A stretch of DNA of 64,000 nt from Variovorax sp. CF079 (GTDB lineage: Bacteria; Pseudomonadota; Gammaproteobacteria; Burkholderiales; Burkholderiaceae_C), in assembly GCF_900101545.1 (NCBI RefSeq), contig NZ_FMZU01000001.1, positions 1 through 64,000 on the forward strand. The letters run 5' to 3'. The stretch's first letter is position 1. Each line of letters starts with the position of its first letter. Shown in pieces: positions 52,371 through 60,853 of the stretch. The translations under genes were made by a program, and so were the position numbers. A model generated the notes under the pieces. The model was not told the origin of the DNA. It saw only the letters and a program-made list of their open reading frames with translations, and searched no databases.

Positions 52371-52377
52371 GACGCCG

Positions 52378-52429
52378 GGCCGCTCCCAAGTCGAATAGCA
52401 CCGCAGCGCATCGCGCGGAGGTTGCTCAA
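52378..52429 (+). repeat. Leader repeat, copy A, carrying the ribosome binding site of the FlhB-like gene
   Basis: The stretch shares with 53340-53389 a GGGCCG(C/T)TCC start, CCGCAGCGC in the middle and GCGCGGAGGTTGC before ATGAC. It begins just after the stop of the preceding gene and supplies the GGAGG of the next. Confidence 0.7.
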
Positions 52430-52722
52430 TGACTCCCGGCACCGACGAACGCCAGAGCGCGGTGGCCCTGTCCTATCTGGGCAAGACCCGGGCCCCCGTG
52501 GTCGTGGCCAAGGGCTACGGCGTGGCGGCGGAATCGATCATGCGCGAGGCGCGCGAGAACGGCCTCTACGTCCATGCCTCGCCGGCCCTGAACAAGCTGC
52601 TGATGCAGGTCGATCTCGACCAGCAGATCCCGCCGCAGCTGTACCTGGCGGTGGCCGAAATCATGGCCTGGATCCACCGGCTGGAGGAGGCCGAGTCCGG
52701 AGGTTCAGGGCATGGAAATTAA
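52429..52722 (+). CDS. FlhB C-terminal homologue (FhlB/YlqH-like)
   Basis: This 97-residue cytoplasmic protein is related to the FlhB cytoplasmic domain: AVALSYLGKTRAPVVVAKGYGVAAESIMREARENGLYVH (key pieces KTRAPVVVAKGYG and ASPALNKLLMQVDLDQQIPPQLYLAVAEIMAWI). The NPTH cleavage motif is absent, as usual for these short homologues. It may modulate substrate switching together with the adjacent FliK-like protein. GGAGG in the leader repeat supports the start. Confidence 0.85.
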   Translation: MTPGTDERQSAVALSYLGKTRAPVVVAKGYGVAAESIMREARENGLYVHASPALNKLLMQVDLDQQIPPQLYLAVAEIMAWIHRLEEAESGGSGHGN

Positions 52723-52813
52723 TACTTTTTATTATTCATATTCATTGGCATATTTTTGTCTTGGTGAATTAGAACTTTTTTCTTCCGAATTAAGCGAGGC
52801 TGATCGTTATTAA
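52712..52813 (+). CDS. Possible 33-residue AT-rich small ORF upstream of flhD
   Basis: An AUG at 52712 with GGAGG eight bases before it opens a 33-codon frame, MEINTFYYSYSLAYFCLGEL and on to ADRY, ending TAA at 52811-52813. It overlaps the end of the FlhB-like gene by 11 bases. Its base composition is far more AT-rich than any neighbour. The product would be hydrophobic and aromatic in its first half. It could be a leader peptide for flhDC or chance in AT-rich DNA. Confidence 0.3.
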   Translation: MEINTFYYSYSLAYFCLGELELFSSELSEADRY

Positions 52814-52979
52814 AGTGAATGAATTTGGTCTACGAAATAAATCACACAAAACCGGGTATCGCACGGAGGGCGGAGACAAGGCGTAATTTATTTCTCACTT
52901 TCAGATACATAAATATGAAGAAGTTACATTTGTAAATAACTCTGGATAGACTGAAGCCTTGATTGAACGGAGTGCAAAA
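52723..52979 (+). promoter_or_regulatory. AT-rich regulatory region of flhDC
   Basis: These 257 bases between the FlhB-like gene and flhD are roughly two thirds AT, in sharp contrast to the GC-rich window. Such tracts attract nucleoid proteins (H-NS type) and carry the main control of flhDC in other bacteria. I see several possible -10 elements (for example TAGACT at 52947-52952) but no convincing -35 with correct spacing. Confidence 0.55.
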
Positions 52980-53333
52980 GTGGAACCGGATAACGTGAAG
53001 AACGCCGCGAGCGGCGAGATTTCCAAGGAAATCGGCGACCTCAACCTCGCCTACATGCTGCTGGCCCAGAAGCTCGTCAAACAGGACCGCGCGGCCGCCA
53101 TGTTCAGGCTCGGGGTGAGCCGCGAACTGGCGGACATGCTCGCCAACATGTCGCTGGCCCAGATCCTCAAACTGGCGGCATCGAACTTCCTGCTGTGCAG
53201 CTTCCGCCTCGACGACCATCCGTCGATGTCGGCCGTGGTCGGCGAGGGGAAGGACACGACCCTGCAGCAGGCGCACATGTCGATCCTGATGTCGGCGCGA
53301 CGGCTGTCGATGCTTGAAGGCGTGGCTGCATGA
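52980..53333 (+). CDS. flhD: Flagellar master regulator FlhD
   Basis: This 117-residue FlhD is the partner of FlhC in the class I activator complex. The core is EIGDLNLAYMLLAQKLVKQDRAAAMFRLGVSRELADMLANMSLAQILKLA (pieces NLAYMLLAQKLVKQDRAAAMF and FRLDDHPSMSAVVGE). The start is most likely GTG at 52980, with CGGAG seven bases before it; a TTG at 52959 in the same frame has no such site. Confidence 0.92.
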   Translation: MEPDNVKNAASGEISKEIGDLNLAYMLLAQKLVKQDRAAAMFRLGVSRELADMLANMSLAQILKLAASNFLLCSFRLDDHPSMSAVVGEGKDTTLQQAHMSILMSARRLSMLEGVAA

Positions 53334-53339
53334 GCCGCA

Positions 53340-53389
53340 GGGCCGTTCCTAACGCAAATACCGCAGCGCGCAGCGCGGAGGTTGCCGAA
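53340..53389 (+). repeat. Leader repeat, copy B, carrying the ribosome binding site of flhC
   Basis: This is the second copy of the leader at 52378-52429. It begins 7 bases after the flhD stop and ends at the flhC start codon, again providing GCGCGGAGGTTGC before the AUG. Confidence 0.7.
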
Positions 53390-53997
53390 TGACGACTAAA
53401 AGCGTCCTCGGAGAAGTGCGCGAGGTCCAGCTCGCGATCGAGCTGATTGGGCTCGGCGCACGCCTCCAGTTCCTCGAGGCCGAGGTGAGCTTGAGCCGCG
53501 AGCGCCTGATCCGTCTCTACAAGGAGCTCAAGGGCGTTTCGCCGCCCAAGGGTTTGCTGCCCTTTTCGACGGACTGGTACATGACCTGGCTGGCCAATAT
53601 CCATTCGTCGATGTTTTACAACATGTATCAATTCATGTTGACGCACGCAAACGAGAACGGTTTGCAGGCACTGATCAAAAGCTACCGGCTATATCTGGAG
53701 CAAATTGAATCGCAGGGCGGCGAAATTGTGCTGGATTTCACACGCGCCTACACGATGGTGCGATTTTTCGACAGCGACATGCTGCAGTTGAGTGCGTGTT
53801 GCCGGTGCGGCGGCAAGTTCGTGGCGCACGCGCACGACAGCAAGAACGGCTACGTGTGCGTTCTGTGCCGGCCGCCTTCGCGCGCGGGCAAGGTGCGCGG
53901 CGCGAAGCGCGCCGGCGAACACCCGGCCGAGGCGCTCGCAGTGGGACACGCTGGGTTTGCCGTGGAATCGACGCTGGAGGCCGGCGGATTGCACTGA
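53389..53997 (+). CDS. flhC: Flagellar master regulator FlhC
   Basis: This 202-residue FlhC has IQLAIELIGLGARLQFLEAE-like N-terminal helices (VQLAIELIGLGARLQFLEAE) and the STDWYMTWLANIHSSMFYN stretch. The zinc Cys are in LSACCRCGGKFVAH and GYVCVLC. With FlhD it activates class II flagellar operons. GGAGG in the leader repeat precedes the AUG. Confidence 0.95.
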   Translation: MTTKSVLGEVREVQLAIELIGLGARLQFLEAEVSLSRERLIRLYKELKGVSPPKGLLPFSTDWYMTWLANIHSSMFYNMYQFMLTHANENGLQALIKSYRLYLEQIESQGGEIVLDFTRAYTMVRFFDSDMLQLSACCRCGGKFVAHAHDSKNGYVCVLCRPPSRAGKVRGAKRAGEHPAEALAVGHAGFAVESTLEAGGLH

Positions 53998-54078
53998 AAG
54001 GGTCCTTGATTCCCCGGCGTTCGGTTTGGGAGGCGAGGTTTTTTGATTCGACGCCGGAAGCGGCATTAGGGGAAGCGC

Positions 54079-54939
54079 GTGCTCGTTCTGGTTGGTTATC
54101 TGGTGGTCCTGGGGGCCGTGTTCGGTGGCTACGCCCTGATGGGCGGGCACTTCGGCGTCCTGTTCCAGCCAGTGGAGCTGTTGATGATCGGCGGCGCCGC
54201 GGTGGGCGCCTTCGTGGCGGGCAACAACGGCAAGACCATCAAGGCCACGCTCAAGGAGCTGCCGCTCCTGCTGCGCTCGTCCAAGCACAACCGCCAGCTC
54301 TACATGGACCTGCTGGCGCTGCTCTACGAGCTGCTGGCCAAGGCGCGCAAGGAAGGGATGATGAAGCTGGAGACCGACGTCGAGGACCCGGCCCAGAGCC
54401 AGATCTTCACGCGCTATCCCACCATCCTGGCCGACGCCAGCGTCATGGAGTTCCTCTGCGACTACCTGCGGCTGGTGATCAGCGGCAACACCGACGCCTT
54501 CGAGATCGAGGCGCTGATGGACCACGAGATCGAGACCATCAAGCACGAGGCCGAGATGCCGGTGCACAGCCTGACGCGGGTCAGCGATGCGCTGCCCGCG
54601 CTGGGCATCGTCGCGGCCGTGATGGGCGTGGTCCATGCGCTCGGCTCGGCCGACCTGCCGCCCTCCGAGATGGGCGCGCTGATCGCGCACGCCATGGTCG
54701 GCACCTTCCTCGGCGTGCTGCTGGCCTACGGCTTCGTCTCGCCGCTGGCCTCGCTGATCGAGCAGAAGGTGTCGGACGGCATGAAGCTGTACCAGTGCGC
54801 CAAGGTGACCCTGCTCGCCAGCCTCAACGGCTATGCGCCGCAGCTGGCGGTGGAGTTCGGTCGCAAGGTTTTGTTCTCCACGGAGCGGCCCTCCTTCACC
54901 GAGCTGGACAGCCACGTCCGCGAAGTCAAGGCCCGGTGA
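54079..54939 (+). CDS. motA: Stator protein MotA
   Basis: This 286-residue stator subunit has four spans. Typical segments are VLVGYLVVLGAVFGGYALMGG, PVELLMIGGAAVGAFVAGN, RVSDALPALGIVAAVMGVVHALG and LIAHAMVGTFLGVLLAYGFVSPLA. The start is GTG at 54079 with AGGGGAAG upstream. The gap from flhC (81 bases) shows no sigma-28 site. Confidence 0.95.
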   Translation: MLVLVGYLVVLGAVFGGYALMGGHFGVLFQPVELLMIGGAAVGAFVAGNNGKTIKATLKELPLLLRSSKHNRQLYMDLLALLYELLAKARKEGMMKLETDVEDPAQSQIFTRYPTILADASVMEFLCDYLRLVISGNTDAFEIEALMDHEIETIKHEAEMPVHSLTRVSDALPALGIVAAVMGVVHALGSADLPPSEMGALIAHAMVGTFLGVLLAYGFVSPLASLIEQKVSDGMKLYQCAKVTLLASLNGYAPQLAVEFGRKVLFSTERPSFTELDSHVREVKAR

Positions 54940-54958
54940 TCCGGACGAGAGCAGCACC

Positions 54959-55897
54959 ATGAGCGCAGAAAAGGGCCGGATCGTCGTCAGACGCGTTGCC
55001 GCGGCCGGCGGCGGCGGGCACGGCGGCGGCGGGTGGAAGATCGCCTATGCCGACTTCATGACGGCCATGATGGCCTTCTTCCTCGTGATGTGGCTGCTCT
55101 CCAATGCGAGCCCGAAGCAGCGCGAAGGCATCGCGGAACACTTCCGCATGCCGCTGAAGGTGGCCATCAACGGCGGCGAGAAGAGCAGCACCAGCGACAG
55201 CGTGATTCCGGGCGGCGGCACCGACCCGACGTCGAACATCGACGGCGAGATGCGGCGCGTCAACGCCGATGCCGACGACGAAGCCGATGCGAACCGCCTG
55301 GAGAGCATGAAGAAGCGGCTCGACGCGCTGATCGAGAACAGCCCGGTCTTCAAGCAGTTCCGCTCGCAGATCCTGATCGACATCACGACCGAGGGGCTGC
55401 GCCTGCAGATCGTGGACAACGAGAACCGTCCCATGTTCGACCTGGCCAGCGCGCGGCTGGTGCCGCACATGCGCGCCATCCTGCGCGAGATCGGACCGGC
55501 GCTCAACGAGCTGCCGAACAAGATCACGCTCTCGGGCCACACCGATGCGATCGTCTACACCAACGGCGACAAGTCCTACGGCAACTGGGAGCTGTCGGCC
55601 GACCGGGCCAACGCTTCGCGGCGCGAGCTGGTGATGGGAGGCATGGCCGAAGACAAGGTGCTGCGCGTCGTCGGCCTGGCCGACAGCATGCACCTGGACA
55701 AGGCCGAGCCGCGCAACCCGATCAACCGCCGCATCAGCATCATCCTGCTCAATCACCGCACGCAGCAGCAGATCGAGCGCGAGAACAGCGGCGACGGTGC
55801 CGCGCCCACGCGGGCCGGCAAGCCGCCGGTGCGCATTCTCCCGGTCGACAACGTCAAGGTGACGGCCTACAGGCCGCCAACACCTGCACACCCCTAG
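54959..55897 (+). CDS. motB: Stator protein MotB
   Basis: This 312-residue stator subunit has the single span with the proton-carrying Asp32 (KIAYADFMTAMMAFFLVMWLL). The C-terminal OmpA-like peptidoglycan-binding domain has TLSGHTDAIVYTNG, NWELSADRANASRRELV and NPINRRISIILL. The N-terminus is unusually Gly/His-rich (GGGGHGGGG). It starts 20 bases after motA. Confidence 0.95.
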   Translation: MSAEKGRIVVRRVAAAGGGGHGGGGWKIAYADFMTAMMAFFLVMWLLSNASPKQREGIAEHFRMPLKVAINGGEKSSTSDSVIPGGGTDPTSNIDGEMRRVNADADDEADANRLESMKKRLDALIENSPVFKQFRSQILIDITTEGLRLQIVDNENRPMFDLASARLVPHMRAILREIGPALNELPNKITLSGHTDAIVYTNGDKSYGNWELSADRANASRRELVMGGMAEDKVLRVVGLADSMHLDKAEPRNPINRRISIILLNHRTQQQIERENSGDGAAPTRAGKPPVRILPVDNVKVTAYRPPTPAHP

Positions 55898-55927
55898 CGA
55901 AAAAAGAAATCCGGTTTCGGAGCAACG

Positions 55928-57973
55928 ATGGACCTCAGTCAGTTTACCCAGGCCTTTTTCGTCGAAGCCATCGAGCTTCTGGCGGAGATGGAGCAGCTGC
56001 TTCTCGAACTCGACGTCGAGTCGCCGGACAGCGAGCAGCTCAACGCCATCTTCCGCGCCGCGCATTCGATCAAGGGCGGCGCGGCCACTTTCGGCTTCAC
56101 GGCGCTGACGGATACGACGCACCTGCTGGAGACCCTTTTGGACCGGGCACGCCATGGCCAGCTGAGCCTGAGCGGTCCGATGATCGACGCCTTTTTGGAA
56201 ACGAAGGACGCCTTGCAAGAACAACTCACTGCTTACCAGGCGGGCAAAGAGCCTGAAACCGAAACGGTCGCGCACATCTGTGCGGTGCTGCAGCAGCTGG
56301 CGCGCGAAAACGGCGCCGCCGAGGCCGCTCCGGCGTCACTGCCGGCTGCGCCCGCGCCCGCCCCGGTGGTTGCCGCGCCGGATGCGGCGGCCGCCCCAGC
56401 AGCGGAGGGCGCGCTGCGCATCCGCTTCGCGCGTCTCTCCGACAGCGAGTGCGATCTGCTCGCCGACGAACTGGGCAACCTCGGCCGCGTGCTCTCGCGC
56501 ACGCGCAGCAATGACCACTTGACCGTGATGCTCGAGACCACCTGCGCGCCCGACGACATCGTCGCCGTGTGCTGCTTCGTCATCGACGAATCGCAGATCG
56601 AGATCACGCGCGAGGCGGCGCAGCCCGAGGAGGCGGCAGCAGCGATCGCGCCGGAAGCGGCGCCGGCGGCAGCGAGCCCGGCCGTCGCTGCGCCGAAGCC
56701 GGCGAGCGCATCCGCCGCACCGGTGGCTGCAGCCGCGAACGCCAAGGAGTCCAGCTCGATCCGCGTCGACGTGGAGAAGGTCGACCAGCTCATCAACCTG
56801 GTGGGCGAGCTGGTGATCACGCAGTCGATGCTGACGCAGGCGGCGACGATGCTCGACCCGGTGGCCTACGAGCGCTTCCTGAGCGGCCTCGGCCACCTCG
56901 AACGCAATGCGCGCGATCTGCAGGAGTCCGTGATGTCGATCCGCATGATGCCGATGGACTACGTGTTCAGCCGCTTCCCGCGCGTGATCCGCGATGTCAG
57001 CGCCAAGCTCGGCAAGCAGGTTCGCCTCGACACCTACGGCCGCGAAACCGAGCTCGACAAGGGGCTCATCGAACGCATCGTGGATCCGCTCACGCACCTG
57101 GTGCGCAACAGCCTGGACCACGGCATCGAGACGCCCGAGCAGCGCCTCGCCAAGGGCAAGGAGGCCACCGGCCAGCTGCTGCTGTCGGCCCAGCACCATG
57201 GCGGCAACATCGTGATCGAGGTCAGCGACGACGGCGCCGGTCTCAACCGCGAGAAGATCCTCGCCAAGGCGCAGCAGCAAGGGCTGGCCGTGAGCGACGC
57301 GATGCCCGACGAGGAGGTGTGGCAGCTGATCTTCGCGCCCGGCTTCTCGACGGCGGAACAGGTCACCGATATCTCCGGGCGCGGCGTGGGCATGGACGTG
57401 GTCAAGCGCAACATCCAGGAGATGGGCGGCCATGTGGAGATCAGCTCGCGCGAAGGCCGCGGAACCACCACGCGCATCGTGCTGCCGCTGACGCTGGCCA
57501 TCCTGAACGGCATGTCGGTCAAGGTCGGCGAGGAGGCCTACATCCTGCCGCTCAGCTATGTGATCGAGTCGCTGCAGCCGCTGCCGGAGCATCTGCATTC
57601 GATCACCGCCGACGGCCACGTCATCAAGGTGCGCGGCGAGTACCTGCCGCTGATCGAGCTGCACCGCGTCTTCGACGTGGCCGGTGCGCAGACGCAACCG
57701 ACGCAGGGCATCCTGGTGATCGTGCAGGCCGACGATGCGCGCTTCGCGCTGCTGGTCGACGAGCTGCTCGGACAGCACCAGGTCGTGGTCAAGAACCTCG
57801 AGACCAACTACCGCAAGGTGCCAGGCATCTCGGCCGCGACCATCCTGGGCGACGGCAGCGTGGCCTTCATCATCGACGTCGGCGCCATGCCGCGCATCCA
57901 GCGTGCGCAGGCGGCAAGCGCCGCCGCGCTGGCCGGTGCCTCCAGGATCGACGCCGCCGCCATCGCCCACTGA
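55928..57973 (+). CDS. cheA: Chemotaxis histidine kinase CheA
   Basis: This 681-residue CheA has the HPt domain with phosphorylated His46 in FRAAHSIKGGAATFGF. An Ala/Pro linker and a P2-like region (about 155-220) precede P3 dimerisation from about 275 (DVEKVDQLINLVGELVITQSM). The kinase has LVRNSLDHGIETPEQR, DDGAGLNREKI, GFSTAEQVTDISGRGVGMDVVK and EGRGTTTRI. The CheW-like P5 domain lies at the end. Partners CheY, CheB, CheR, CheD and CheZ are encoded downstream; no cheW is present in the window. Confidence 0.96.
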   Translation: MDLSQFTQAFFVEAIELLAEMEQLLLELDVESPDSEQLNAIFRAAHSIKGGAATFGFTALTDTTHLLETLLDRARHGQLSLSGPMIDAFLETKDALQEQLTAYQAGKEPETETVAHICAVLQQLARENGAAEAAPASLPAAPAPAPVVAAPDAAAAPAAEGALRIRFARLSDSECDLLADELGNLGRVLSRTRSNDHLTVMLETTCAPDDIVAVCCFVIDESQIEITREAAQPEEAAAAIAPEAAPAAASPAVAAPKPASASAAPVAAAANAKESSSIRVDVEKVDQLINLVGELVITQSMLTQAATMLDPVAYERFLSGLGHLERNARDLQESVMSIRMMPMDYVFSRFPRVIRDVSAKLGKQVRLDTYGRETELDKGLIERIVDPLTHLVRNSLDHGIETPEQRLAKGKEATGQLLLSAQHHGGNIVIEVSDDGAGLNREKILAKAQQQGLAVSDAMPDEEVWQLIFAPGFSTAEQVTDISGRGVGMDVVKRNIQEMGGHVEISSREGRGTTTRIVLPLTLAILNGMSVKVGEEAYILPLSYVIESLQPLPEHLHSITADGHVIKVRGEYLPLIELHRVFDVAGAQTQPTQGILVIVQADDARFALLVDELLGQHQVVVKNLETNYRKVPGISAATILGDGSVAFIIDVGAMPRIQRAQAASAAALAGASRIDAAAIAH

Positions 57974-57998
57974 GCGAGACACAGACGGAGACAAGAAC

Positions 57999-59327
57999 AT
58001 GCGCTTCGATTTTTTCCGGCGTCACGATTCCGACAACGCTTCGGTCGGTGACGCAGCGACGGAAGAGGCCTCCGCCGCGCAACTGCCGGCTGCGCAGGAG
58101 CGCAGCGTCGACGGCTATCTGACCTACGCCCTGCTGCTGGACACGCAGAAGCGCGTTGCGGGCTACAGGCTCGCATGGCAACCGGCGGCGCAATACAACG
58201 CCGCGGGCGCGGCCGAGCTGTTCAAGGCCTTCGTGAGCTGCGTGGCCAGGCACCTCAATCCGCCCAAGACCGGATGGCGGCTCGGCCATACCGTGCTCTT
58301 CTTCGACGTGACGGCCGAGACGCTGGCGGCCAGCGAGCTGCAGGGGCTGCCGCCGGACAACGTGGTGCTGTGCCTGGGGCCGGATGCGCTCATGGATGCG
58401 GACGTGCGGCCCATCCTGCTGTTCCTGCGCGAGCAGGGCTTTCGTTTCATGCTGTGCGGCGCCGAGGCGCTGCCTGAAGATCCCGAGCTGCGCGGCCTCG
58501 TCACCCACTTCGATGTCGGCACCGGCCATCTCGACCTGGTGGCCAAGCTGCGGCGCGAGGAGCCGCCGGGCGAGCCGCTGCACCTCATCGCCACGCGCAT
58601 CGCCACCTGGAAGGATTTCGACGCCTGCGCGGCGCGCCGCGTCGATGTGTTCCTCGACGGGACCGGCATGCAGCCAGAGAAGGAGGAGGCCGGCCGCACC
58701 CTGCAGCCCGAGTCGATGCTGATCGTGCGGCTGATGCAGATGATCCAGCGCAACGAGGACCTGCGCGAGATCGAGGCGGCCCTCAAGCACGACGCCGCGC
58801 TGACCTACAGGCTCCTGCGCCACATGAATTCGCCCGCCATCGGCGTGGGGGTGGAGATCCATTCGCTGCGCCACGCGGTGACGATGCTCGGCTACTCGCC
58901 CCTGTTCCGCTGGCTGTCGCTGCTGCTGGCGACCAGCAACGCCAAGGCCAGCCCGCCCTTCCTGATGAAGAAGGCGATCATCCGCGGCCGCTTCGTCGAG
59001 TTGATGGGCGAGGGGATGCTGCCGTCCGGCGAGGCCGACAACCTGTTCGTGGTCGGCATGTTCTCGATGATCGACCAGCTGCTGGGCGTCACCATGCAGG
59101 AGGTGCTGGGCAAGGTGCAGCTCAGCGAATCGGTGCAGCAGGCCATCCTCGCGCGCGAGGGCATGTACGGCCCCTTCCTCGCGCTCGCGGAGAGCTGCGA
59201 CGAGGACGGTGTCCGGGCCGCGCAGCTGTCGGAGGCGCTGTTCATGAGCACCGAACAAGTCAATGCAGCGCATCTCTCCGCGCTCGTCTGGGCGCAGGAC
59301 GTGAGCCCCGCCGAAGCGACGTACTGA
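57999..59327 (+). CDS. EAL/HDOD-type regulator (YuxH-like), degenerate EAL
   Basis: This 442-residue protein begins with a degenerate EAL-like domain (about 28-230), where the EAL and other metal motifs are missing; the piece DGYLTYALLLDTQKRVAGYRLAW marks the family start. A HDOD domain follows from about 235: MLIVRLMQMIQRNEDLREIEAALKHDAALTYRLLRHMNSPAIG (key pieces LMQMIQRNEDL and LKHDAALTYRLLRHMNSP). It has no diguanylate phosphodiesterase residues and may act by protein binding. CGGAGAC precedes the AUG at 57999. Its place between cheA and cheR is where cheW and receptors usually sit. Confidence 0.8.
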   Translation: MRFDFFRRHDSDNASVGDAATEEASAAQLPAAQERSVDGYLTYALLLDTQKRVAGYRLAWQPAAQYNAAGAAELFKAFVSCVARHLNPPKTGWRLGHTVLFFDVTAETLAASELQGLPPDNVVLCLGPDALMDADVRPILLFLREQGFRFMLCGAEALPEDPELRGLVTHFDVGTGHLDLVAKLRREEPPGEPLHLIATRIATWKDFDACAARRVDVFLDGTGMQPEKEEAGRTLQPESMLIVRLMQMIQRNEDLREIEAALKHDAALTYRLLRHMNSPAIGVGVEIHSLRHAVTMLGYSPLFRWLSLLLATSNAKASPPFLMKKAIIRGRFVELMGEGMLPSGEADNLFVVGMFSMIDQLLGVTMQEVLGKVQLSESVQQAILAREGMYGPFLALAESCDEDGVRAAQLSEALFMSTEQVNAAHLSALVWAQDVSPAEATY

Positions 59328-59384
59328 TGAAGGCGTGGCCCGAGATGCAGGACTTTTGCACCCTTGATCGGGCCATAGGAAAAG

Positions 59385-60248
59385 GTGAGTGCTGTGTACA
59401 TTGAAAGTCATGTACCGGCGCTGACTGTGAACTCCGAATTCCTCTTTACCGATAGCGACTTTTCCAGGATCCGGACGCTGATCCATCACCGCGCCGGCAT
59501 CGCCCTGGGCGAGCAGAAGCGCCAGATGGTCTACAGCCGGCTTTCGCGCCGCCTGCGCGAGCTGCGCCTGCCCGAGTTCTCGACCTACCTGGAGCTGCTC
59601 GAAGCCAGCCGCGACGGCGAGGAGTGGCAAGCCTTCATCAACTCGCTGACCACCAACCTCACGTCCTTCTTTCGTGAGGCGCACCATTTCCCGGTGCTCG
59701 CCGCGCACGTGCGCAAGAGCAAGCAGCCGGTCACGATCTGGTGCGCGGCCGCATCCACCGGCGAGGAACCCTATTCGATCGCCATCACCCTGATCGAGGC
59801 GCTCGGCGAGCGCGCGAGCACGGCCCGCGTGATCGCCACCGACATCGACACCGCGGTGCTGGCCAAGGCTTCGGCCGGCGTCTTCACGCTGGAGCAGGTC
59901 AACCGGCTGTCCACCGAGCGGCTGCGGCGCTTCTTCAGCAAGGGCACCGGCAGCAACGCCGGCAAGGTGCGCGTGCGTCCCGAAGTCGCAGCAATGGTCA
60001 AGTTCGGGCGGCTCAACCTGCTCGATCCGACCTGGCCTGTGAAGGAGCCGGTGGACGCGATCTTCTGCCGCAACGTGATGATCTATTTCGACAAGCCGAC
60101 GCAGAAGAAGGTGCTCGACCGCTTCGCGCCGCTGCTCAAGCCCGAGGGCCTGCTGTTCGCCGGCCATTCGGAGAACGCCTCGCTGGTCAGCCCGAGCTTC
60201 AAGGCCGTGGGTCAGACCGTGTACGAGCTCAGCAAGGGCAAGTCATGA
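59385..60248 (+). CDS. cheR: Chemotaxis methyltransferase CheR
   Basis: This 287-residue enzyme methylates receptor Glu residues. An N-terminal helical domain ([29 protein letters not shown]) precedes the SAM domain: [46 protein letters not shown] and [13 protein letters not shown]. Two in-frame GTG starts fit, 59385 and 59394. AGGA at 59377 suits the first, AAAGG at 59381 the second. No receptor gene is in the window. Confidence 0.93.
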   Translation: MSAVYIESHVPALTVNSEFLFTDSDFSRIRTLIHHRAGIALGEQKRQMVYSRLSRRLRELRLPEFSTYLELLEASRDGEEWQAFINSLTTNLTSFFREAHHFPVLAAHVRKSKQPVTIWCAAASTGEEPYSIAITLIEALGERASTARVIATDIDTAVLAKASAGVFTLEQVNRLSTERLRRFFSKGTGSNAGKVRVRPEVAAMVKFGRLNLLDPTWPVKEPVDAIFCRNVMIYFDKPTQKKVLDRFAPLLKPEGLLFAGHSENASLVSPSFKAVGQTVYELSKGKS

Positions 60249-60853
60249 GCGCAGCGGTCCCGGGCTCGGTGGCCAGCCATCACTACTTCGATCGCGACCT
60301 CGACTGCATGGCGGTCAAGCTGCTGCCTTCCGAGTACTACGTCACCACCACCGACATCGCGCTGACCACGGTGCTGGGCTCCTGCGTGGCGGCCTGCATC
60401 GTGGACCTGGACGCCGGCGTCGCGGGCATGAACCACTTCATGCTGCCGGAAGACGGCGAGCCCGGAACGCGCGGCCAGGTCGAGTCGATGCGCTACGGCG
60501 CCTATGCGATGGAGGTGCTGATCGGCGAGATGCTGCGCGCCGGCGCGCGCCGCGATCGGCTGCAGGCCAAGGTCTTCGGCGGCGCCGCGGTGCTCGCCAA
60601 CATGACCACGCTCAACATCGGCGACCGCAATGCCGACTTCGTGTTGAGCTACCTGAAGGCCGAGCGCATCGCCGTCGCGGCGCAGGACCTGCGCGGCCAG
60701 CATGCGCGCCGCGTGTGCCTGCTGCCGCGCAGCGGCAAGGCCGTGGTGCGCAAGCTGCGCACGCGGATCGACGTGCAGTCGATTCAGCGCGAGGAGGGCG
60801 AGCTGCTGCGCCGGCTCTCCGTCGCCAATGACAAAGGGAGTTGGGTGGCATGA
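60245..60853 (+). CDS. cheD: Chemoreceptor deamidase CheD
   Basis: This 202-residue deamidase acts on receptor Gln residues. The catalytic Cys is in [12 protein letters not shown] and the His in [11 protein letters not shown], with [14 protein letters not shown] and KVFGGAAVL as family markers. The AUG overlaps the cheR stop (ATGA). Confidence 0.93.
   Translation: MSAAVPGSVASHHYFDRDLDCMAVKLLPSEYYVTTTDIALTTVLGSCVAACIVDLDAGVAGMNHFMLPEDGEPGTRGQVESMRYGAYAMEVLIGEMLRAGARRDRLQAKVFGGAAVLANMTTLNIGDRNADFVLSYLKAERIAVAAQDLRGQHARRVCLLPRSGKAVVRKLRTRIDVQSIQREEGELLRRLSVANDKGSWVA

Noticed and set aside
52924..52952. Promoter TTACAT-N17-TAGACT before flhD
   Set aside because: The spacing is right but the -35 element matches the consensus at only two positions; in AT-rich DNA this is expected by chance.
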